From Blastobasis lacticolella (Eukaryota; Arthropoda; Insecta; Lepidoptera; Blastobasidae), in the NCBI GenBank assembly GCA_905147135.1, contig LR990043.1, positions 7,413,057 to 7,477,056 of the forward strand: 64,000 nucleotides of DNA, written 5' to 3'. The notes under the pieces are model-generated. The model ran no database searches and was not told the DNA's origin. It saw only the letters and a list, made by a program, of their open reading frames with translations. The position numbers and the translations under genes are program-made. This document shows, piece after piece, positions 34,771-43,179 of the stretch (position 1 is its first letter; every line of letters starts with the position of its first letter).

Positions 34771-35256
34771 TAGGTAGTGATAGTGATTAGGCACAGTCTG
34801 ACACTGACACTGACAGACTGTCAGGTTTTGCTCTTTATCATCATCTTGGTTGTACTCTCTCGCCCGGGATTTGCCTTCCCACTTCTACTTGTCCACTTCG
34901 CTAGGTCTTCGGCATTATTCGTGGCGTGTTTGTTAAGACGTACGTTTGTCCGTACCGACGTCAAGTCATCGCTACTTGGGCCGACCTTCCCGTGCCTGGC
35001 GGGGGTGGCATAGTTGGCTAGACATTTGTTCTCTACGTAATTTACCGGTCTATGCGAGACGTGGCTATACCATCGAAGACAGCACTCTTGCAGCTTATCT
35101 GCGATATTACGAACGTGAAGGCTGCCGCGAATGTAGGTCTTTGCTTGAAACTCCATACATCCACTGCAATATAATGTTCAACATCATAATCGTCATGCTA
35201 GCGATCAAACCCGGCTTCTGTCAGCTTACGCTTCTATATATCTTCTATTTATCTAT
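34771..35256. other. unique sequence
   Basis: ACTGACACTGACAGACTGTC near 34801-34822 is a short tandem and inverted motif. Overlapping frames on both strands (34777-35013, 34821-35156, 34946-35269) do not resemble proteins I know. Confidence 0.4.
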
Positions 35257-35520
35257 AGCACGGGCGTAGCCAGGTTTTGTTTTTGGGTGGGGTTCAAAAT
35301 TAATGTGCATAAATTTCGATTCGTATTTGTCCCCCCCATCCCAAAAAAAAGCAAATTAAAGGATGTTCGTAATATACTTTTATTTTTTTTAATATTTGAC
35401 TAGCCAGGCATTACATACTTACATTGCAAAGGTAAAAAAAGCGAGCGTAGCGAGCTCGAAATTCTTTTAATGAGCGGGCGCAACGAGATCACAATATTTT
35501 TGGTATTTTGACTATTAAAA
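35257..35520. mobile_element. degraded transposon end
   Basis: GCACGGGCGTAGCCAGGTTT then TTGGGTGGGG near 35260-35295, and AGCGAGCGTAGCGAGCTCGA near 35441, are words found in insect DNA-transposon and retroelement remnants. ACTAGCCAGGCATT near 35399 also occurs near 61384. The class is unknown. Confidence 0.35.
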
Positions 35521-35544
35521 CTAGGATTGAGTATTATAGTATTA

Positions 35545-35955
35545 TAAAACTGTAAAAAAGCTAATGACTGTGTTTGTCTGTCTGTTCGCGTATCACGCTA
35601 AACTTACTAAACGGATTTTGATCGTTTTCAATCGTTTGGTAGCTTGAAGTCCAGGGTACAATCTAAGCCCTGTTTTATCTAATCCGGGTTGGTAGGAACA
35701 GAGATACAGCTAGACCTCCCCGTAGTACTAGCATTGATATAATAGGGGGGTCTTTTAAAGTGGTAAAGCTAAACTGTCATAAAAACTATTACCAGAAATT
35801 ATAATTTTTTTATTGTTGTACTGTGTGTTTACAGGTATGTATGTGCTTTTCGAACTTATACATAGTAATAGTTCGATCAGCATGGCCATTTCGGACGTAC
35901 AAGAGATACATTATAAATCCACGCGGGCAAAGTCGCGGGTAAAAGCTAGTCATAA
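35545..35955. mobile_element. family F remnant with low-GC interior
   Basis: GTCTGTCTGTTCGCGTATCA and AACGGATTTTGATCG near 35575-35625 open the element. CCACGCGGGCAAAGTCGCGG near 35919 and AAGCTAGT near 35943 close it. These are the hallmark start and end phrases of the insect repeat named under the 32790 copy, and between them lies decayed sequence. Confidence 0.5.
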
Positions 35956-36279
35956 TTACTCAATTTCGAGAAACATCTATACAAGTTTCGGGTTTAACCA
36001 CCTATGAAACATCTACTTACGCAAAACCGTTCGTACGTAACTCGTTCTCCTAATCTAAGTTCCAACAAACAACTCGTCTGAAGCCAGCAAGTGGTTGACG
36101 AAATTTACGAACAATATCCAGCCAGAACTTCTACATATTATTGTGATCTCAATTGACCTTTAAGGGGACACGGCAAAGGTCAAGCCATTGTTGCAAGGAT
36201 CTTAGGGCATAGTACTCTAATTACCATTGGTTGTCGTGAGGTCTTGGTACACGGAGGCTTCGCGTTTCTTTTTATATTT
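35956..36279. other. unique non-coding sequence
   Basis: No gene or repeat is recognised in these 324 bases. Confidence 0.4.
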
Positions 36280-36665
36280 TACTAGTGAACCCAGCGCGAC
36301 TTTGTTCGCGTGGCGTGCTACCCCTACCTACACCTACCCAACACCGTTCCTACACCTTCTAAACATACTACACCTTCTACGCTATACTTAACCGACTCCT
36401 ACCCTACACCTACTCTATATCTACTTTACACCTACCATACCACCAACATATTTTAGAAATAAGTAGTGCCTGTTGTGTCGTCTATATGTATGATGTTTCT
36501 CTATGTATTTTACTGTGTGCAATAAAATGTAAAAAAAAAGGAAAAAAAAGGCATACACAGACTTTACTCTTACTATTTTGTTTAAAACCGCATTAAAAGT
36601 CGTTGCGTAGTTTAAAAGATCTAAGCGTAAATGGACGGCGGGAAGCGACATTGTATTACATACTA
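36280..36665. mobile_element. family F element with minisatellite-like interior, interrupted
   Basis: It starts TTTTACTAGTGAACCCAGCG then GACTTTGTTCGCGTGG. Bases 36320-36440 are a degenerate CTACACCT/CCTACC minisatellite. After an interruption at about 36451-36551 it resumes with ACCGCATTAAAAGTCGTTGC, GTAGTTTAAAAGATCTAAGC and GCGGGAAGCGACATTGTATT, the usual end of this repeat. Confidence 0.52.
36451..36551 (+). mobile_element. retroelement 3' end with poly(A), nested in family F
   Basis: TTTTAGAAATAAGTAGTGCC, then a TGTGTGCAATAAAATGT end containing AATAAA, then an A-rich tail of about 20 bases. A second copy lies at 51985-52090. Its position splits the two recognisable halves of family F, so it inserted later. 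Confidence 0.5.
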
Positions 36666-37506
36666 GGTATGTATAGATACCACAAACTTTCTATTTACAA
36701 GGTAATCTTGTCCTTGTCCAGATGTTCTCAAAATACAAATTCCTTCACATCTTCCTAACCAGGTATTAATCAGTGTCAATACACTTGGCTACTCGGTTTA
36801 CGATTAGGACAAATTCGTAGTTAGAACAATAGAAGTTAGAAGTTAGTGCCCTAGCAAAGTCATAGGGCAAAGGTGTGTTGAACCTTTAAAGTTATTATAG
36901 ATGGAGAAGTTTATTTTGAAACTATACAAGTGCTGAAGAAGACGTATATATGCTAATACTAAGTTAAGGGCCTATTATGTGTCTTTGTCGATATTTCGGT
37001 ACTACCTACATATATTTGTTTTCATTTTCTTTGATTGTAACAAATAGAGTAATAATTATATATATGTATATGTTCTATTTCATAGTTAGAAGTAGATAAG
37101 GTGCCTCCTGACACAGGCTATACTTAAAAGGAGTCTCCAGCAACCATAGATTTAAGGTAGGTTTTGTTAACGAAATACAGAATTTATTTATTATTATAAT
37201 TGGTAGTAGCTTTTGCATGTAGGTATATGTATCATCACATTTACCTATCATCATCACATTGATTATAAATAATTTAAACAGCGTCACTGTTAATGTACCG
37301 GCACTTTTTCTGATGGCTGTAGAGGCCAACACGGGAACGACAGATTCGGTAACACAGTGAACCGACAAGAGAATTCGCGTTGGTGTCGTTTCGCGCGTTT
37401 GTCGGCTAGGTCTTAAAACCAGTCATTGTCGTGAATGGTCACACCGTCAGTTTACCTATTAGACTAGCAAAAGATGATGAAACAATCTCGCCTGAACTAA
37501 CTGTAC
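36666..37506. other. unique, AT-rich sequence
   Basis: Nothing is recognised. The minus-strand 97-codon frame at 37075-37368 has no known content. Confidence 0.45.
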
Positions 37507-37569
37507 TCATTTACTTTGTAAATGTTATATGTACGTAAACTTAAGCTCGCAGAGTCATTTATTAGCGTT

Positions 37570-37884
37570 TATGTCCCGGTTATGCCCTCGCGACCATGAT
37601 CTATGATTAGGTACATCAGGTAATTACAGTGGAGCGACTGCCACCTGGACTCCGTGTCCCTGCTACCAAGGGAACCTGACCAGATTGGATCATGGTTACA
37701 CATTCAGTCGCCTGACTGTGCAGGTTTCATCACGATGTTTTTCCTCACAGTTAGAGCATCGGTTAGTGTTCAACTAATGTACATAACTTAGAAATGAGTC
37801 AGTGGTACATGGCACCAGAGGGATTCAAACCCGGTACCTTTTGCTTGCAAGACGGATACCTTTACCACTAGGCCACCGACGCTC
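37570..37884 (-). mobile_element. SINE family A, inverted, near full-length
   Basis: On the minus strand the head reads GAGCGTCGGTGGCCTAGTGG, with B box GGGTTTGAATCC near 37836-37825. The body has the family blocks ATCGTGATGAAACCTGCACA-type, the CCTTGGTAGCAGGGAC block and CAGGTGGCAGTCGCTCC, and ends in GGTCGCGAGGGCATAACCGG then GACAT. Complete in extent and moderately diverged from the 20351 copy. Confidence 0.75.
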
Positions 37885-37922
37885 TTTTTGCGCGTAGGTT
37901 TAAGTATTACATTTACCTATAG

Positions 37923-37965
37923 ACTGGGTCAAGTTAGTTACTAGTAGTAACTAAATTGACCCAGT
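37923..37965. repeat. 20-bp stem hairpin
   Basis: Bases 37923-37942 (ACTGGGTCAAGTTAGTTACT) are complementary to 37946-37965 with one mismatch and a 3-base spacer AGT. It lies between a SINE and the second unit of the local tandem repeat. Confidence 0.75.
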
Positions 37966-38150
37966 TAATGCTTACTTTGTAAATATGATTTGTACGAGAA
38001 CTTAAGCTCACTGAGTATATCTAGTATGTTCAACATGTACATACTAGAGACTACATACCTAAGAGGTTTGTTATTTGTACGATAACATTTACACGCTCAC
38101 AGAGTATCTTTAGCTATGTACAATATATACCAAAGAGGTTTGTACGCAGA

Positions 38151-38996
38151 TGTAGTACTTACGTTATTGCAGCAGTCTATCGCCCGGCTTAGGTCCAACG
38201 GAGACAACCCTTCCTGTGTCCGCTCAACCGAAACAGAACCCATTTATTTTTCCTTCCATTAGCCAGCAGGATATTGGCTGTTGCTTGCTTTCCCTTTTGC
38301 TTTGCCACCATTTTTGTTTGGTTAAAAAATAAGATTAAAATAATAGGTGTCTACCTACTTAATACTTACCTTCCTAATAGCGTAATTTCATTACAATACA
38401 ATTTGGACCGAAACAGCATGTCAAACAGAAAAAGCTCTCCATTCTACACAATAAAAAAAAGACTAGATGTTAAAATGAAAATGAAAAAAGTATTTATTGA
38501 ATTAGGATTACGTTAATTAATCTCTTAACACATATTACGTCTACAAGTTCCTATACACTACTTATTGCCTGATTATAATTTATCACAAGGGACAAGTTGT
38601 ACCTAGCAAACGCCTAAACGGGCGCTCTATAACATTGTATGAATTTATATGAAACGAATTTTAACAAACGCTCCAATGTGAAATAATAAATTCACACAAT
38701 TTCGAAACACAGCCCGGAGTACCTTAAGCGCTTGTTAAAACTAGTCCCGAAGTAACGCTTCAGCTAACGAATCTTGTAAATTAGTTTTATAACCTAACCG
38801 ATCGAATAACGGCGGTTAACCTCAGACCAAGTTTAAATATTTTACTCGATTGAACCGATTTTAACGAAACCAAGTTTAGAACCATCTCGTCTAAACTGGC
38901 TGTCAAATATAGAAAACTGCATCGAAAGCCGTCTATCTCTTCGAGAGCTACGATGCAACAGACAGTCACAATTCTACACACAATACAGAGCCTCTG
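38151..38996. other. unique, AT-rich sequence
   Basis: No gene or repeat is recognised. Confidence 0.45.
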
Positions 38997-39106
38997 ATCA
39001 TCATTATCATCATATCAGAAGACGCCTACTGCTGGGCATAGGCCTCCTCCAGAGATCTCCACAAAGGCCGGTTCTGTGCCTTCCGCATCCACCTGCGATC
39101 TGCGGG
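38997..39106 (-). mobile_element. RTE-type LINE 3' end, inverted
   Basis: On the minus strand it reads RRWMRKAQNRPLWRSLEEAY then AQQ, a stop in place of W, ASSD, and then a (TGATGA)n-like tail. This is the same C-terminus as at 984 and 41145, with one nonsense change. It is 5'-truncated and dead. Confidence 0.7.
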
Positions 39107-39952
39107 GTTAAAAATTAAAGAAAGTAGGTAATTTTTGAAGACAACATAAGTGAAAATAAATTGCATTCATTGACTTCAATGCTAACTGTTTTATTAGCTA
39201 ACACAATCTTGAAGGCACCAGGTTCAGTCCTCGTTTCCGCTGCGCCTCACTAAAGCAGTGCCCCGATAGCCGCCGCCGCTCCGCTGGCTCTTTTTGTGCG
39301 CGCGCTTAGAGCTAACTGAATTACACGAACTATTTGCAATCGAAACTACGACCAAGACCGTCCCATAAAAGCGAACGGGGCACTCGGAAACATTTTCTTT
39401 CGTTTGTTTCCTTTCAAATTATCGTGGAGGGGGATGAGGCTTCGACGTACGGGGCTCGCATTTGAAACGCGATATAAAAAACTTGGGCTTTTATTTCGCA
39501 GGATGACCTAAGTGGCCGGCCGGCCCGTACAAAAACCCCTCTTGGACTTACCTGTATTTTTCCACTTGTTTATCCAAGCTTTTTTCGCATTCGCACTGTT
39601 CGCCGGTACTGGCCGCTTTGTCTGTTGGGGAAGATCTTGTTTTTTAACGAGTACTTAGGGCCTAATTAAAAGGAAGTCCCGGACGGACAGTCAAGGCCTT
39701 TTGATGCCCACTGTTATTACTCCTGGTCTATATGAATTTAATTTGGATGGATAGATTTTCGAGTGGGAGGCTCTGTTTGGTTGTTTTTTGGGATGCGTGC
39801 CTGCGAACGCTCGGCGTTCATTGAATTTGTTGAGGGTTTTTTTGGTTGAGCTTTCGTTTAGTAGGTATTTTTTTAAACGGGCTTTGCTTCTCTACTCATT
39901 CCTATCGCTGCAGCTCCTGTATAGCCGCGTTTAGCAGGTATCATTCATTTTG
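39107..39952. other. GC-rich patches in unique sequence
   Basis: GC-rich patches lie at about 39225-39310 and 39420-39550 (GTGGCCGGCCGGCCCGTAC). No exon is recognised. The CGCTGCAGCTCCTGTATAGC word near 39905 echoes the one near 27953. Confidence 0.35.
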
Positions 39953-40592
39953 ATGTTAATGACCCGGTTGTGCTCGCGCACGAGGGCCCGGGGTCCGCCT
40001 TGACCATGATCCAGGATTTGGCAGATCAGATAAGTACAGTGGAGCGACTGCCATCTGACTTCCGTGACCAGGAGAATCTGACCAGACAAGACAATTTTTT
40101 TTATAAATCATACGGTAGCCAAACAGGCAAGTGGGCCACCTGATGGAAAGTGGTCACCACTGCCTATAGACATTAGCAACACCAATAGTATCGCACAGTG
40201 CGTTGCCCACCTCTATAACACGTTGCTCTGGCAGCAAATAGGCAAATATCCCACCACTGCCAAAGCCACGGTTCCCCAAATCCCCAACCCATGGAGCACT
40301 GGAGACCTTACTAACCGGTAGAAACACAATACTATTTAAAAGAGTATTCTTAAGCTGCGGTATTCTGTAAGGTGGAGGTACTTCCCCAGTCGGGCGGTAT
40401 CATGGTAACACATTCAATCTCCTTAATGTGCAGATTTCATTGCAATGTATTCCCTCACCGTAAGAGCATCGGTTAGCATTCAATTAACAAACATAACTCA
40501 GAAAAGAGTAATTGCTACATAGCCGCAGTGGGATTCGAACCCAGTACCTCTCGCACAAGTCGGATACCTTAACCACTCGCCCACCGACGCTC
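39953..40592 (-). mobile_element. SINE family A, inverted, split by a later insertion
   Basis: The 3' part of the SINE is 39953-40086 (GACCCGGTTGTGCTCGCGCA, GATCCAGGATTTGGCAGATC, CTGACTTCCGTGACCAGGAG) and its tRNA-like head is 40399-40592 (B box GGGTTCGAATCC on the minus strand near 40542-40531; A-box region GTGGGCGAGTGG). Against the 37570 copy the break falls right after GACCAGA, and the sequence resumes at ATCATGGTAACACATTC. Confidence 0.75.
40087..40398 (+). mobile_element. family D repeat nested inside a SINE
   Basis: CAATTTTTTTTATAAATCAT is followed by GGGCCACCTGATGGAAAGTG, GTCACCACTGCCTATAGACA, and later CCCATGGAGCACTGGAGACC. This is the longest D copy in the window, and its insertion point in the SINE defines its ends to within about 10 bases. 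Confidence 0.65.
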
Positions 40593-41144
40593 CATGTAGG
40601 TATACCTTACAATTATGACGAGAAGATGATTGTTTCGAGTGTGGTGGACAGGCGGGGCGGCGGCGGCGGCGGCGTCGGCGCGGACAAGGCCGCGGCGTGT
40701 GCGCACATCGCCACACCGCATTAGACGATTGTCACACCCGCCCGTTAACGATCGGAAATATCGCGGCTCGAAAATTATAGTTGTAAAACAACCATCTCCA
40801 ACGACGTGTCTAATGGCTGAGGCGAAACCGGCCCGCTTCGTAAATTGCCCGACGGGCCTGGCCGGAGATAATGAACAATCTAAATCTAATTGTTGGAAAT
40901 ATTTGCGTTTTACGCGATCGTTATTGTCACTGTTGTATTTACGGGCATGCGTGATAATATGTTAAGATTTGACGAGTAATAAATCGGTGGCGGCCAGGTG
41001 CGGATCCAGGGTAGCCGCCGAAAATCCTCCAAAATCCATGTCTAAATTTTTTTTGTTTAGATTAAATATTCAATAACGAACCTTATTAAAATTTGTAAAC
41101 TGCTTGCAAGGATTGAGGATCTATTAAATGTTTCTATTATAACC
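40593..41144. other. unique, GC-rich part with (GGC)6
   Basis: A (GGC)6 run lies at 40656-40673 in a GC-rich patch at 40645-40745. The 111-codon frame at 40630-40965 begins in that run and resembles no protein I know. Confidence 0.4.
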
Positions 41145-41226
41145 AAGGCACAGGACCGGCCTTTGTGGAGATCTCTGGGGGAGGCCTATGCACAGCAGTG
41201 GGCGTCTTTCGGCTGATATGATGATT
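41145..41226 (+). mobile_element. RTE-type LINE 3' end, intact C-terminus
   Basis: Codons 41145-41216 read KAQDRPLWRSLGEAYAQQWA then SFG and stop, followed by TATGATGATT. This is the cleanest of the four RTE tails (others at 984, 38997, 51459). Only about 80 bases are present, so it is a short 5'-truncated insertion. Confidence 0.72.
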
Positions 41227-41278
41227 GTAACCAAAGATTTTGACATAGATTATAACTAAGTAGCTACTGAGACAGTGT

Positions 41279-41529
41279 GGTGTGTGGTGCCGCCACCTCA
41301 AAGAATAGCACCACCCCATCTCTTCCCGTGGGTGTCGTAAGAGGCGACTAAAGGACAAATCCGAAAGATGGGCAGCAGCATCTTTCTGGGTAGATTTACA
41401 TCAACTGCACTGCGATCTCCAACCCGCCTGCCAAGCGTGGAGATTATGGCAATGACCTCCCCTTTCGTGGGAGAGGCCCGAAGTCCTGCAGTGGATTGTT
41501 ATGGGCTGTGATGATGATGATGATGATGA
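41279..41529 (+). mobile_element. family B element, variant with longer tail
   Basis: It starts near the shared 5' end, with GGTGCCGCCACCTC in place of GGTGTCCGGCAGAG, then AGCACCACCCCATCTCTTCC and GTGGGTGTCGTAAGAGGCGA. The core and the (GAT)n tail are complete: CCTGCAGTGGATTGTTATGG then GCTGTGATGATGATGATGA. It lies about 50 bases after an RTE tail in the same orientation. Confidence 0.7.
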
Positions 41530-42906
41530 GCTACTGAGACAACATTGGTCTACATACTACTACATTCTACCGTATGTTAAAATATTCCAATTGAACAATT
41601 AGTGCCGTAGGTACTTAAATACGGGCAAAAATGATTTTGCTTCATCATGTCTCATAAGTATATGGTAGGTGCCTCATGGAGCCGTGGTAACTAAGTGCTT
41701 TTTACCACGGCTACATCACACCGAGCTGGTCTCGGGCCGTAATGAGGGTCCCGTAACGTAGGACCTGCAGTCGCGTAAATATCTCGATATTACTGCCGCT
41801 GCCGATGCCATTACCAGTTTATCTCCCTTATGACAGATGGCGCAGTAAAGTATAAATATTTTAAAATCAAGAACGTAATAGCGTCAAATAATGAGAGAGC
41901 ACGTGTCGTCCCGAGGTCATTACTGCGGCCATATTGGACGGCGAGATGGCCGTTTGATTTACTGGTTGCCTCTCTCGAGCACTAAATCATTCCCTTAGAG
42001 AACTCGAGAAACTATTAGCTATTATTATTATTGGCGAACTATGGCGCGCTTTGTGCGGCCCGCGGATACTTTTTTATTGGGTCGCAGCAATGGAATGGAA
42101 TCAGGATACTTTTGGTCGGGCGAAAGATGAATGTTTAAAGTATGTTTCGCGGTTAATTTATGGGGAAAGTGCTTTTTGTGGGGAAGTTTTGAGAGCGTAT
42201 TTTTTGTTGATTTTTTTGGACATTTCACATGACAATGAATAAATATGTCAATTTATTATCAGTATAGCGCCCGAAGTTGAACATGAGAAACTCCTTTTTA
42301 GGAGTGGAAAGTATAAACGCAATAGGACCAACAGCAAAGAGTCGTACTAACAATTAACTAATTAACACATCGAGTAGATATAATACAGAGACATTTATCT
42401 GTCTATAGTTCTGTGGATTCGGCATTGAAAAAAGTTTAAGTAATTTACAACTAACATAAAAGTCTGAACAAGGGTAACCGTGTCAGACAAATAAATACTC
42501 TCACAAACCATTAAAAAGTAATATGAATATAATTTTTAAAAAATCGAGCGGGTAGTGCCTTTTTAGGCGACGATGTCGTATTTTGCGAATTAATATGTAG
42601 CTTGGAGCGTCCTATGCGGTCCTTGATGTTGACACCGTAGAATCACTCAATATATTGGCATTTAACCTAACTAAACTTCTTCTTTCAATTCAATTAACTT
42701 TGGTTTGTTCTTAACATAGTAGGCATGAAAGTGCCCTTTGTTGGAGACTACTTACCTTCTTGGATTACGAGCTGTTTTCTTGACTTTGCTCGTGTGTTTT
42801 TCATAAAATTCCACTCAAGTAGAAGCACTACTGGTGCTAATGGTGCTGAACCAGCTCGACGGTGCCTTGCCTTGCGCGTTTATTTCCAACTACATATGTA
42901 ATTAAG
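41530..42906. other. unique sequence with a small perfect hairpin
   Basis: AGCCGTGGTAA (41680-41690) pairs perfectly with TTACCACGGCT (41702-41712). No gene is recognised. GC-rich patches are near 41720-41760 and 42045. Confidence 0.45.
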
Positions 42907-43179
42907 CCGTGTGGTGTCCGGCAGAGTAGAATAGCATCAACCTCTTACACTCGTGGGTGTCGTACAAGGCGACTAATGTTTTCAAGACCTCTATGTTTCT
43001 AGAGTCTCTGTAGGCTGGAAAATGGGCAGCAGCGTTTTCCATTGTTATATTTACAACACTGCGATCTCCAACCCGAATGCCAAGCGTGGAGATTATGGCA
43101 ATAACCTCCCCTTTCGTGGGAGAGGCCCTAAATTCTGCAGTGGACGTTTGATGGGCTGTGATGATGATGATGATGATGA
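42907..43179 (+). mobile_element. family B element, full-length reference copy
   Basis: It runs from GCCGTGTGGTGTCCGGCAGA to a (GAT)n tail at 43159-43179. It contains AGAATAGCATCAACCTC, GGGCAGCAGCGTTTTCCATT, GCGATCTCCAACC, GTGGAGATTATGGCAATAAC, CTCCCCTTTCGTGGGAGAGG and CTGCAGTGGAC in that order. It has no coding potential, no tRNA-like boxes, and is about 255 bp without the tail. Confidence 0.75.

Larger units (their letters stand above)
37507..38150. repeat. diverged tandem repeat of about 0.1 kb, split by a SINE
   Basis: Three related units are visible at 37507-37556, 37970-38075 and 38067-38150. The first two share CTTTGTAAAT, a GTACG word and AACTTAAGCTC then GAGT. The last two share ATACC/TACCTAAGAGGTTTGT. 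The SINE at 37570-37884 sits directly after the first unit. Identity is moderate, so the array is old. Confidence 0.5.

Noticed and set aside
37507..38150. CRISPR-like spacing of the three repeat units
   Set aside because: The units are about 0.1 kb, diverged and unevenly spaced because of a SINE insertion.
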